Assembly: GCF_003203515.1 (NCBI RefSeq)
Contig: NZ_BGNG01000010.1
Location: 59,460-123,459 of the forward strand
Reading direction: 5' to 3'
From: Glaciecola sp. KUL10
GTDB lineage: Bacteria > Pseudomonadota > Gammaproteobacteria > Enterobacterales > Alteromonadaceae
DNA length: 64,000 bases
How positions within the stretch are numbered: position 1 is the stretch's first letter; every line of letters starts with the position of its first letter. The notes under the pieces were generated by a model, which searched no databases, was not told where the DNA came from, and saw only the letters and a program-made list of their open reading frames with translations. Below, one piece after another: positions 27,301 through 34,728 of the stretch. The translations under genes were made by a program, and so were the position numbers.

Positions 27301-27995
27301 ACCAAAAAGAAACACTCGAACGCGTTCAAGCCTTACTCACCGAACTCACGACGCAAAGAGATGGTTTATTGAGTCAGCAAGGCGCATTAAATCAGGCGCT
27401 AGAAACTGATAAAGAAAACAAAGCAAAATTTGAGCAACAACTTGAAAAGATCGCGATTCAAGAAAAAGTGTGTGAACAACTCGGTCACTTAAATAGTCTG
27501 ATTGGCTCTGCAAAAGGTGATGCATTTAGAACATTCGCCCAAGGCTTAACCCTAGACTATTTGACGCATTTGGCTAACCAACGGTTAGAGCAGTTACACG
27601 CGCGCTACCAATTAAAGCGATCCGACAGTAAAAATTTAGAACTAACCGTGTGTGATACTTGGCAAGGTGATATTCAACGTGACACCAAAACCTTGTCAGG
27701 CGGTGAAAGCTTTTTGGTGAGTCTTGCATTGGCCCTAGCGCTTAGCGATTTGGTCAGCAATAAAATCAGTATCGATTCATTATTTTTAGACGAAGGCTTT
27801 GGTACCTTAGACAGCAATACCTTGGACATGGCGTTAAGTGCGTTGGAACGTTTGAATGCCTCGGGTAAATTAATCGGCGTGATCAGCCATATTGATTCAC
27901 TAAAAGAGCGTATTCCCGTGCAAATAAAAGTCTCTAGTGAGGCGGGCGCTGGGGTCAGTCGATTAGAAGACTGTTATAAAGTCGCACAGTCTTAA
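24306..27995 (+). CDS. sbcC: Exonuclease subunit SbcC (Rad50-like ATPase)
   Basis: A 1229-residue SMC-like ATPase. Walker A (GNTGAGKTTIL) near residue 35, long coiled coils on both sides of a CQLC zinc hook near residue 600, then the ABC signature LSGGESFLVS and Walker B LFLDEGFGTLD near the C-terminus. Forms the SbcCD complex with the preceding gene product. Longer than E. coli SbcC (1048), mostly in coiled coil. Confidence 0.96.
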   Translation: MKILSVSFENLNSLKGKWKIDFTTSTFTDNGLFAITGNTGAGKTTILDAICLALYHRTPRLGLISQTSNEIMTRGTGQCMAEVEFDVKGKQYRAFWSSKRARGKAEGNLQPIQCELAEIASGKILQTKLSEKITLVESITGLDFQRFNKSMMLSQGKFAEFLNSSKNERAALLEEMTGTEIYSEISIKVFNRHNEAQQALTTLKKVAENVTLLSEEERVERQHELADINQTLGQTTTNIAELSRCSKWLQDMRQAHAKLDDAKSCVDSTEQAIKNEQASFNQLEAAKKANTIKHEYEKLRSARNALDERISDTEQLKTQLVKAEQDYALVKQASDTAQQAFQDKEHAVEAENHLIQKEVLPLDTSLIQAEQRLQALNAQIEELTASIKDVTEQKQTSEQDLNVALQQLTKVNEALSSSTLLLEHQSTINDWKTFLHQKHHQSLRLNELQQKQNDEAQLLVQKQSELKKDAQLIADKQAEIDAKKEALSGLSVEKDLAASIQQATQEKQRLEKLINIDFVTLSDTQKAYLRALSSQQNTLAKVSDLETQRVQEDQKCKDLRLDYRKTEAQIENIQLLLTQDEQLAQFRLALKEHEACQLCGSTEHPNIDHSNDNTSLIDKDSKAAELAELQTQLREITEKGTDSKALLEQAITNLDIYRNELQKTDEILRELRTKWGASLSTESIAIEDNDQLNDLVNLTQQKYDKLCQQIEHEQVLFNNQQTLNESLDKLQVEQELALNNQSYIEKEIKRLGASNDKLSVEINTLSDELNRADTKVYAQYQSLNYDPQPCAREALSTRVEELIALLDQALSQQKQQVDVQQTISKLQLALSPIESKLEQLVETKGKLAVEADELSEKCQTLITKRNTFFDGASVESIQTASKHKLADLKEARDKCLKQEADAKQTLVQIQTRLEASVSQTQSLQTDVDGFETKWADTLKASAFSTQSEFEASLLDEADFNELNALQIRLNKQLEQAKNTLSTIQADIDKLAEDPNASEYQKETLERVQALLTELTTQRDGLLSQQGALNQALETDKENKAKFEQQLEKIAIQEKVCEQLGHLNSLIGSAKGDAFRTFAQGLTLDYLTHLANQRLEQLHARYQLKRSDSKNLELTVCDTWQGDIQRDTKTLSGGESFLVSLALALALSDLVSNKISIDSLFLDEGFGTLDSNTLDMALSALERLNASGKLIGVISHIDSLKERIPVQIKVSSEAGAGVSRLEDCYKVAQS

Positions 27996-28111
27996 GATAG
28001 CTTACTTGGGACAGCTTGTTGAGACAGTCTCACAGGCTGGTTGTATTTTGAGCAGCCTATGGCATTGTATTTGCTTAAATCTCTTTAAAATTAATACTTT
28101 ATAAATTAAAT

Positions 28112-29416
28112 ATGAGTAAAAAGCAGGTATACGTAGGCATGAGCGCAGATCTCGTGCATCCCGGGCATCTTAATATCCTAAAAAAAGCGGCAGATTTAGG
28201 CGAAGTCACTGTTGGTCTTTTGACGGATCAAGCGATCGCTAGCTATAAACGCGTGCCGTTTATGACCTTTGAGCAACGAAAACAAGTCATCGAAAACATA
28301 AAAGGTGTCAGTCAGGTAGTGCCTCAAACGACCTTGGATTATCGCCACAACCTCACTCAACTTAAACCTGATCATGTCGTGCATGGTGATGATTGGAAAG
28401 AGGGTGTTCAGCAAAAAACTCGACAACAAGTCATCGACTGTTTAGCCCAATGGGGCGGCAGCTTAGTTGAAGTTCCTTACACCGACGGCATTTCATCCAC
28501 TCAATTGCAACACGCGATGAAAGAGTTGGGTACGACCCCGCAGATTCGTTTGAAATCTTTAAGGCGATTGCTCAATGCCAAACCGCTATTGCGATTTTTA
28601 GATATTCATAACGCGCTATCGGGTTTAATCATCGAAAATACCAAAGTTGAGGTAAATGGCCGAGTGGAGGAGTTTGATGGCATGTGGGGAAGCAGCCTGA
28701 CCGATTCTACTGCCAAAGGTAAACCTGATATTGAAGCGGTCGATGTGTCATCGCGCATGAGCACATTAAACGAAGTCTTAGAGGTCACGACCAAACCCAT
28801 TATTTATGACGGTGACACTGGCGGTAAAACCGAACACTTCGTGTTTACGGTAAAAACACTTGAGCGTTTAGGGGTATCGGCGGTCATTATCGAAGACAAA
28901 ACTGGCCTCAAAAAGAACTCCTTGTTTGGCACTGATGTAGAACAAACACAGGACAGCATTGAAAACTTCTCGCTAAAAATTAAAGCGGGTAAACAAGCTC
29001 AAGCTACCCACGATTTCATGATCATCGCTCGTATTGAAAGCTTGATTTGCGGTCAAGGCATTGATCACGCCATGCAAAGAGCAAAAGCCTTTATTGAAGC
29101 AGGTGCCGACGGCATTATGATCCACAGTCGTGAAAAGAGCCCTGATGAAATTCTTGAGTTTTGTCGGCAGTATCGTCAATTAGAAAACAAAAAGTACTTA
29201 ATCGCGGTGCCCTCAAGCTATAACAGCATTTACGAATCTGAGCTAGCCGAAGCAGGTGTCAATATTGTGATTTACGCCAATCAATTATTGCGTAGCGCAT
29301 ATCCTGCTATGCTCAATACAGCACAAAGCATTTTGCAACATGGTCGTTCAGCCGAGGTAGATGAACACATGATGCCGATTAAGCAAATCTTAGAATTGAT
29401 ACCCGGAACGAAATAA
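28112..29416 (+). CDS. Cytidylyltransferase-phosphoenolpyruvate mutase fusion
   Basis: A 434-residue bifunctional enzyme. Residues 1-135 are an HxGH nucleotidyltransferase of the glycerol-phosphate cytidylyltransferase type (VHPGH near 16-20 and GISSTQL near 126). Residues 150-430 are PEP mutase, with WGSSLTDS and the signature [10 protein letters not shown] near 259-268, which marks the mutase and not related lyases. The mutase makes phosphonopyruvate, the first step of nearly all phosphonates; the N-domain is predicted to activate a phosphonate with CMP. It leads an operon with tight spacing (3 bases to the next gene). Confidence 0.92.
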   Translation: MSKKQVYVGMSADLVHPGHLNILKKAADLGEVTVGLLTDQAIASYKRVPFMTFEQRKQVIENIKGVSQVVPQTTLDYRHNLTQLKPDHVVHGDDWKEGVQQKTRQQVIDCLAQWGGSLVEVPYTDGISSTQLQHAMKELGTTPQIRLKSLRRLLNAKPLLRFLDIHNALSGLIIENTKVEVNGRVEEFDGMWGSSLTDSTAKGKPDIEAVDVSSRMSTLNEVLEVTTKPIIYDGDTGGKTEHFVFTVKTLERLGVSAVIIEDKTGLKKNSLFGTDVEQTQDSIENFSLKIKAGKQAQATHDFMIIARIESLICGQGIDHAMQRAKAFIEAGADGIMIHSREKSPDEILEFCRQYRQLENKKYLIAVPSSYNSIYESELAEAGVNIVIYANQLLRSAYPAMLNTAQSILQHGRSAEVDEHMMPIKQILELIPGTK

Positions 29417-29419
29417 ACG

Positions 29420-30580
29420 ATGACGCACCCCGCTGATTTTTGTGACGCCTTAACACCTTTCGACATCGACTTTTTTTGCGGTGTGCCCGACTCTTTACTC
29501 AAAGATTTATGTGCATATGTTGACGACACTTTTGATTCACAACAACACATCATTACCGCAAATGAAGGTAATTCGATTGCGATGGCCGCGGGTTATCACC
29601 TGACAACAGGGCGTTCAGCAATGGTGTATATGCAAAACTCAGGTCTGGGTAATGCCGTTAACCCTTTGACTTCCTTGGCCGATCCGCAAGTTTATAGCGT
29701 GCCTATGCTGTTGGTAATTGGGTGGCGAGCCGAACCTGGTATTAAAGATGAACCTCAGCATATTAAGCAAGGTGCAATTAGCGAAGAAATGCTTAAGGTC
29801 TTGGATATTCCTTATATCGTTTTGGATAAAAGCGGCCTCAAAACATCTGAGTTAAATGCCTTATTGTCGCAGATGCAAGCGCATCAACGCCCCGTTGCAA
29901 TATTAGTTAAGAAGGGCAGTTTTCAAAAATACAAACAGCTTCAATCCTTGGATAAGCCAACAATAAATACAAATACTAGACACGCTGATTTGTCCCGCGA
30001 ACAGGCGCTTGAAGTGCTCTTAGATAACCTGCCGTCGAATGCGCTAATCGTGTCAACCACGGGTAAAACCAGCAGAGAACTCTTTGAATTGCGTCAAAAA
30101 CGCAAAGAAGCCTGCGCTGACTTTTTAACGGTTGGTGCGATGGGGCACGCTTCCTCAATTGCGATGGGCGCAGCCCTTGGTAACCCTGATAGATTAATCG
30201 TCGTGGTAGATGGAGATGGCGCAATGCTGATGCACATGGGCGCTTTACCCATTATTGGCTGTCATCAAATCAATAATCTAGTGCATATCGTTTTAAACAA
30301 TGCTTGCCATGAGTCTGTCGGCGGTCAAGCAACGGTTGCTGATCAAATAGATATTCCCATGCTTGCTAAAGCCAGTAACTATGTAGATTGTGAGCAGGTT
30401 CAAACGGCTGAGCAAATTAACCATGCAATCGCCCGCGCGATGAATCGTTTACAGCAACAAGCCGATGGCGCTTGTATGATTGAGGTGAAGGTGCGGGCGG
30501 GGTCGCGAGAAGACTTAGGCAGACCGACTTCAACGCCGATTGAAAACAAAACAGCATTTATGAACAAAGCCAATGATTGA
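29420..30580 (+). CDS. Phosphonopyruvate decarboxylase (ThDP-dependent)
   Basis: A 386-residue enzyme with the catalytic Glu region (TANEGNSIAMAAGYHLTTGR) and the thiamine diphosphate motif GDGAML... ending in LNN about 30 residues later. Phosphonopyruvate decarboxylases are shorter than other ThDP decarboxylases, about 380 residues, as here. It drives the unfavourable mutase step by making phosphonoacetaldehyde and CO2. It overlaps the next gene by eight bases. Confidence 0.93.
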   Translation: MTHPADFCDALTPFDIDFFCGVPDSLLKDLCAYVDDTFDSQQHIITANEGNSIAMAAGYHLTTGRSAMVYMQNSGLGNAVNPLTSLADPQVYSVPMLLVIGWRAEPGIKDEPQHIKQGAISEEMLKVLDIPYIVLDKSGLKTSELNALLSQMQAHQRPVAILVKKGSFQKYKQLQSLDKPTINTNTRHADLSREQALEVLLDNLPSNALIVSTTGKTSRELFELRQKRKEACADFLTVGAMGHASSIAMGAALGNPDRLIVVVDGDGAMLMHMGALPIIGCHQINNLVHIVLNNACHESVGGQATVADQIDIPMLAKASNYVDCEQVQTAEQINHAIARAMNRLQQQADGACMIEVKVRAGSREDLGRPTSTPIENKTAFMNKAND

Positions 30581-31772
30581 AAACGTGAAGCCTTCCTTTG
30601 AGTCTCTTGCGACTCAAAGCCAAACTAGCATCCAGCAATCTGGCGGCTATATTCAAGACTGCGTGAATTTACTTCAAGCTAATTCTGAAACGCATTTAGT
30701 TAAGCGGGTATTGTTGATTACAAGTCCCAGCTTTATCGAGCGAGGTATGGTCAACGCACTTGAATCCCAAATCATCAAAGCGTTTAGCGATATTAGCTTT
30801 GATGTGCTTGCTGACATTAAGCCAAATCCAGAAATGCAAGATTTGTCGAATGCACTTCCTACGATACGTGCTTTATTTGGTGGCGAAGCACATTCGGCTC
30901 CTCAAATAATTATTGCGCTTGGTGGCGGCAGTGTGATTGATAGTGCAAAGGTGTTGTCTGCTTGGTTAACATGTCCTTCATTAGTATTTAGCGACTTAGT
31001 ATCTGCATTTAGCGCTTTGCTTAACAGCGACTCAGGCGAAACATCAAAAACAGTATTAACACAAAAAATTCCCTTAATCGCTATTCCAACAACGTCTGGA
31101 ACAGGGGCAGAAGTGACACCTTTTGCGACTGTCTGGGATAGCAATGCGCAAAAGAAGCATAGTTTAGTAAATGTACCCCCAGATTTTGCGATCTTAGATG
31201 CCAGTTTATGCAGTTCGCTTCCTTATCACGAAACACTTTATGGCGGTTTAGACGCCTTAAGCCATGCGATAGAGTCACTTTGGAATCACAATCGAACTGC
31301 TAACACTGAAGTCCTTTCATATTTTGCACTTGATACTATTTTAGAAGCGCTTCCGACTGTTCTAGCCGACCCAGTAGACTTAGCAAGTCGACAAAAAATG
31401 CAGCAAGCAGCATGTGTTGCTGGTTTGGCAATCTCCCACACTAAAACAGCGATTGCGCATGCAATTTCTTATCCTATTACCCTTAAATATGCTGTTCCAC
31501 ATGGACTTGCTTGCAGTTTTACACTTGCTGAAATAGTCAAGCACTTTGGTGCTCAACGCCTAGGACTTAAAGAGCAATATGAGCAAAAAATTGCTGATCT
31601 GGTTAAGCAATTAGCGTTGCCAACATATCTTGAAAAATACACGCAAGGCCGCTGTATTACGCACGATATTGAATTTGATTTAGATCCAAGCCGAGCAGGT
31701 AATTTCGTAGTACCAATGACTTCATCAGAAGTGCTGAGCGTTATCAATAAATCACAAGGTACGGTGTTATGA
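30573..31772 (+). CDS. Iron-type alcohol dehydrogenase, probable phosphonoacetaldehyde reductase
   Basis: A 399-residue group III alcohol dehydrogenase. NAD(P)-binding GGGSVIDSAK, then TTSGTGAE, and the metal site across GGLDALSHAIE, AIAHAIS and VPHGLAC. In a phosphonate operon this family reduces phosphonoacetaldehyde to 2-hydroxyethylphosphonate (as in PhpC). No AEP transaminase is present, so hydroxyethylphosphonate is the expected product. Overlaps both neighbours. Confidence 0.85.
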   Translation: MIENVKPSFESLATQSQTSIQQSGGYIQDCVNLLQANSETHLVKRVLLITSPSFIERGMVNALESQIIKAFSDISFDVLADIKPNPEMQDLSNALPTIRALFGGEAHSAPQIIIALGGGSVIDSAKVLSAWLTCPSLVFSDLVSAFSALLNSDSGETSKTVLTQKIPLIAIPTTSGTGAEVTPFATVWDSNAQKKHSLVNVPPDFAILDASLCSSLPYHETLYGGLDALSHAIESLWNHNRTANTEVLSYFALDTILEALPTVLADPVDLASRQKMQQAACVAGLAISHTKTAIAHAISYPITLKYAVPHGLACSFTLAEIVKHFGAQRLGLKEQYEQKIADLVKQLALPTYLEKYTQGRCITHDIEFDLDPSRAGNFVVPMTSSEVLSVINKSQGTVL

Positions 31773-32659
31773 GTGTCATGAAGAAAACGGTTTTATTTGG
31801 TGCTGGTTTGGGGGCGACTCAATTTATTGCGAATTTCCAACACGAAAGAGACTTTATCGCTATTTTTGATAATGATGAAAGCAAGCATGGATCGGCTGTT
31901 TCAGGTATTCCTATTAAACATCCTAATGAGATCTTAACAACGGATTTTGAAGAGTTAGTGATTGTAAGCCAGTACGTAAAAGACATAAAAAGACAATTGC
32001 TTGAAGATATTGGATTGCCAGAAACCAGAATTGTTACGCCACAAAAGAACAAACTAAAGAATCCACGTCCGTTTGAAAATCCAAACAGTATGTCTCTAGC
32101 GCGCGAGATCGTATGTGTCTTCAATCAAATGGCGATTGAAGCCTCATATCCCTTAAGCTTAGATTTTGGCACTTTGCTAGGTATCGTACGAGATAAGGAT
32201 ATTATTGCCTGGGATGACGATATCGACTTTGCAGCACCTGTAAATACTGAAGATCGCGCTTTTTCACTCTGCGAACAATTTATTGAAAAGCAAAGCAATA
32301 ATTTGCATTGGAAAGCAGAAAAAATATTCAATAACCGGGGTGTGTGTACCTGTATATTGCTTACATTTGAAAGCAATAATGAAGACTACAAAAGCTTCAT
32401 CACTTCGATTTGCTTTAGAGAAGAGAAGGAAAACAAATCACTGCATTTACCTAGCTTAGGTATGTGGTACTCACCCGCTCTTCATTTTCAAACCTTAGAA
32501 ACTATTGATTGGAACGGGCAAACCTTGCAAGTCCCCGCTAAATATAAAGAGTATCTAAGTTTTCTTTACGGGGATTGGCAAACGCCGAAAAAAGACATTC
32601 AATTCGACGATTACGCTAACTTACAATCTGTGTCGATGGATGAAATTAAAGAACAGTAA
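31769..32659 (+). CDS. LicD-family transferase with N-terminal Rossmann-like domain
   Basis: A 296-residue protein. Residues 1-95 resemble a nucleotide-sugar Rossmann module (TVLFGAGLGATQFI, then IAIFDNDESKHG). Residues 105-290 are a LicD domain with LDFGTLLGIVRDKD and WDDDIDFA, the metal-binding core. LicD proteins move phosphocholine or similar head groups from a CDP-carrier to glycans. At the end of a phosphonate operon with a cytidylyltransferase, the likely donor is a CMP-phosphonate. Acceptor unknown. Starts within the stop of the previous gene (ATGA). Confidence 0.85.
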   Translation: MSVMKKTVLFGAGLGATQFIANFQHERDFIAIFDNDESKHGSAVSGIPIKHPNEILTTDFEELVIVSQYVKDIKRQLLEDIGLPETRIVTPQKNKLKNPRPFENPNSMSLAREIVCVFNQMAIEASYPLSLDFGTLLGIVRDKDIIAWDDDIDFAAPVNTEDRAFSLCEQFIEKQSNNLHWKAEKIFNNRGVCTCILLTFESNNEDYKSFITSICFREEKENKSLHLPSLGMWYSPALHFQTLETIDWNGQTLQVPAKYKEYLSFLYGDWQTPKKDIQFDDYANLQSVSMDEIKEQ

Positions 32660-32678
32660 TTTGGTTTTACTGTTCTTT
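32648..32678. terminator. 12-bp inverted repeat between convergent genes
   Basis: AAAGAACAGTAA pairs perfectly with TTACTGTTCTTT around a 7-base loop. It includes the LicD stop codon and lies just before the convergent HAAS-domain gene end, so it can end transcription from either side. T-runs are short. Confidence 0.5.
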
Positions 32679-32685
32679 GAATCCT

Positions 32686-33639
32686 TTACGACAAAGCCTT
32701 CAATTTTCTGTAGTGAAAATACGCGATTACAAACAGCAGGCACGCTAGACTCAAAAAGAAGTACTGGCCACTTGTTGTCGTATATTCGAGCAAGCGCGAG
32801 ATAAATTCATTTTCAGTAGCCTGTTCATTAAAGACTAAGAATGGTTTTGTGAATGCCAGTAACAGGCTTGCAAAGGCAAACACCAAAATATCGATTAAAT
32901 ATGCAAGCGCTATTGTTTTAGTCCAATAGCTTTTTGTGAAGCGATAGAGCGTTTGTAGCAGTGATTGCGCACACAATACGGTCAGTATAATCCGCCAATA
33001 TTCAGCTGATGGTGCCAGTGAAAATACTTGTTGATCTAAAATGGCAGGCTCCATCCACAATGGCGTCCATAAAATCAAAAGTAAAAAGCTATTGGTGATT
33101 AAGTCGGTGATGGTATCCGAAGTTTCAATAGGCAGAAGTGAACTATTGGGCAGTGATCGAACCGTCCAACTTGAATGCTGCCAGCTCACCAAATTAACGG
33201 ATTTTCCGACAAAGTAAAAAATAGAAGTGACGATTAATAGCATCCAAGCAGCGTTATCAAGAAAAATGAATAGGCTTTGAAACATCAATCTAAACGGGTT
33301 AATCGAGTTATCTTGAAGCATACTAACCAATGTGATTAGCAGCGAATATACAAATAAAGCAGCTGCACCGTGTGTAATTACTCGTTTAAAAAAAGGCATG
33401 TATTCACTTTTTACAAGCGGCGGTGCAGGAAAGAATTTTTGAGCAGTCACTTGAGGGTGGCCGTATTTTTGTAACACCTTTTCAGTCGCGGCTTCTTTAG
33501 AGCTTGAAGGCGGTAAGGTTTCTGCGCAAGCGTCAATTTCATCCTGTAGATTAGCACGCAACTCTCGCCCAATTTCGGTTTGCTTGTCAGTTGGTAATGC
33601 TTGTTTTACAGCCAAAATATATCTATCTAAAAGATCCAT
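32686..33639 (-). CDS. HAAS-domain membrane protein
   Basis: A 317-residue protein. Residues 1-75 are a HAAS/DUF1700-type helical domain (LLDRYILAVKQALP ... ATEKVLQKYGHPQVTAQKFF), followed by about six hydrophobic segments. Such proteins usually sit directly behind a PadR regulator and are thought to sense or relay signals at the membrane; function is not known. Its ATG overlaps the TAA of a PadR C-terminal fragment (33639-33641), which preserves the ancestral coupling. Confidence 0.7.
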   Translation of the reverse strand: MDLLDRYILAVKQALPTDKQTEIGRELRANLQDEIDACAETLPPSSSKEAATEKVLQKYGHPQVTAQKFFPAPPLVKSEYMPFFKRVITHGAAALFVYSLLITLVSMLQDNSINPFRLMFQSLFIFLDNAAWMLLIVTSIFYFVGKSVNLVSWQHSSWTVRSLPNSSLLPIETSDTITDLITNSFLLLILWTPLWMEPAILDQQVFSLAPSAEYWRIILTVLCAQSLLQTLYRFTKSYWTKTIALAYLIDILVFAFASLLLAFTKPFLVFNEQATENEFISRLLEYTTTSGQYFFLSLACLLFVIAYFHYRKLKALS

Positions 33640-33749
33640 TATCGTTTCTCCAACAGCGCTGAGATGCTGTTATTCAATTGCTGCCAGTCATGAGTGAGTT
33701 CTTCTAACACTTCCCCGCCTTTTTTGATGCAAATATTTTTTTGAAGAAG
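33639..33749 (-). pseudogene. PadR-family regulator, C-terminal remnant
   Basis: In frame just before the HAAS gene are about 35 codons reading CIKKGGEVLEELTHDWQQL then NNSISALLEKR and TAA. This is the usual end of PadR regulators. A TAG at 33750-33752 closes the frame upstream, and the winged-helix domain is missing; the bacteriocin-like operon lies there instead. Probably a truncated relic. Confidence 0.6.
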
Positions 33750-33780
33750 CTAATTAATTAACTCGACAGGAACCGTGAAA

Positions 33781-33803
33781 GCTCTCGGCGTTACCATGAG
33801 AGC
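33781..33803 (-). terminator. Possible terminator hairpin after the small membrane protein gene
   Basis: GCTCTC and GAGAGC pair around an 11-base loop shortly after the stop of the gene at 33823. No clear T-run, so weak. Confidence 0.3.
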
Positions 33804-33822
33804 GACTGACTTTTAGAATAGC

Positions 33823-34155
33823 TTAGTCTGCAATCTTGAATGTAAAGTGCAGCACAAATGCACCAGCAACAAGCATACTCGAAAGTGATAGGGTTATTAA
33901 TAAACCTGCTGATTGCACGTTTAAAATAACGTTAAGTGAAAAAATTAAATAGGCACCTAAAGTAAGCAATTTCGCAGTTTTGTACAAAACCTCGTTCTTT
34001 TTTACCCCGGACAAAGAAAAGAATAGTGACGCCAGCAATAGTACAAATGCAGTAATTACAAACGCTATATCATTTGTAGAGCGTAAAAGAATAATCGCCG
34101 GTACAAGTGCTGATATAGCAAAGAAAAAACGTTCGACGTAAGCGCGTGAAAACAC
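33823..34155 (-). CDS. Small four-helix membrane protein, candidate bacteriocin immunity protein
   Basis: A 110-residue protein made almost wholly of hydrophobic segments (about 10-28, 30-48, 60-78, 82-106), basic at the N-terminus. It starts with GTG preceded at five bases by a near-perfect AAAAGGAGG. It is the third gene after two double-glycine peptide genes, 60 bases behind the second, in the same direction. Immunity proteins of two-peptide bacteriocins are commonly small membrane proteins in this position. No family recognised; the immunity role is inferred from position and size. Confidence 0.5.
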   Translation of the reverse strand: MFSRAYVERFFFAISALVPAIILLRSTNDIAFVITAFVLLLASLFFSLSGVKKNEVLYKTAKLLTLGAYLIFSLNVILNVQSAGLLITLSLSSMLVAGAFVLHFTFKIAD

Positions 34156-34176
34156 AATTGCCTCCTTTTAGTTTGA

Positions 34177-34205
34177 GGGTCCTCGCTGATAAGAAACGAA
34201 GACCC
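34177..34205 (-). other. Intercistronic hairpin between peptide B and the membrane protein gene
   Basis: A 9-bp stem (GGGTCTTCG / CGAGGACCC on the minus strand, with one G-U pair) and 11-base loop in the 60-bp spacer. It could protect the peptide mRNA or damp expression of the downstream gene. Confidence 0.4.
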
Positions 34206-34215
34206 GTTCGCTTAG

Positions 34216-34404
34216 TTATTCACTAAAGTACTCAAATGCATCATATGCAACCCATGCTACGGCAACGACTGTACCCACGCCGGATCCCATCAAAAAGCCT
34301 CGAGCCAAATTTTTGGAGGCAATTCGAGCGAATGACTTTAGAACGGTTCGGTTTGAAGCGCCACCGCTAATATTGCTAATCTCAACTGATGTTATTTCTC
34401 GCAT
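34216..34404 (-). CDS. Double-glycine leader peptide B, bacteriocin-like
   Basis: A 62-residue precursor. The leader MREITSVEISNISGG has the class II pattern counted back from the GG: I at -12, E at -8, I at -7, I at -4, GG at -2/-1. Cleavage would release 47 residues beginning ASNRTV: a basic helix with several K/R, then a hydrophobic stretch with two GxxxG motifs (GFLMG, GSGVG) and an aromatic acidic tail. It begins one base after the stop of peptide A, with AAAGAGGAAAA inside the end of that gene as ribosome site. Features match class IIb two-peptide bacteriocins; no known sequence recognised. Confidence 0.7.
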   Translation of the reverse strand: MREITSVEISNISGGASNRTVLKSFARIASKNLARGFLMGSGVGTVVAVAWVAYDAFEYFSE

Positions 34405-34405
34405 A

Positions 34406-34600
34406 TCAATTTTCCTCTTTTGGAAAAATTGTTCTAATTGCTGAACTCAGCCCAAATGCTGTGACTGTTCCTGCAGTTACTATTCCTAATGAAACGCCTG
34501 TCACTTTAAATGCAAAACCGACAGCAGGGGGAATTAAGAATACTAAACCTCCACTTACTAAATCGCATTCATGAACGTTTAACTCTTTTAAATCTTCCAT
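34406..34600 (-). CDS. Double-glycine leader peptide A, bacteriocin-like
   Basis: A 64-residue precursor. The leader MEDLKELNVHECDLVSGG fits the class II consensus: L at -12, E at -8, V at -4, GG at -2/-1. The predicted 46-residue mature peptide begins LVFLIPP and is strongly hydrophobic with a GxxxG motif (GVSLG) and further small-residue pairs, ending in RTIFPKEEN. Ribosome site AAGGAAAA lies seven bases upstream of the ATG. It is the first gene of the three-gene set. The bacteriocin role is inferred; small secreted signals with GG leaders are the alternative. Confidence 0.7.
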   Translation of the reverse strand: MEDLKELNVHECDLVSGGLVFLIPPAVGFAFKVTGVSLGIVTAGTVTAFGLSSAIRTIFPKEEN

Positions 34601-34660
34601 AATGATTTTCCTTAATCATAAATAGCATCATAGGATTATGAAGCTTTAAAATAATAATCG

Positions 34661-34666
34661 ATTATA
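34661..34666 (-). promoter_or_regulatory. Candidate -10 element for the peptide operon
   Basis: TATAAT on the minus strand, about 60 bases before the start of peptide A and inside the 128-bp gap after the Lrp gene. No convincing -35 element is seen. Confidence 0.35.
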
Positions 34667-34728
34667 GAAACTCATGCTGCTGTGCTTTAAACCAGTTTGT
34701 AAATTCAGATTTCTTGAATATGATGCAA

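Noticed and set aside
34389..34574. Open frame on the + strand opposite the two peptide genes
   Set aside because: It is antisense to the two peptide genes, which have good ribosome sites, leaders and tight spacing; the + frame has none.
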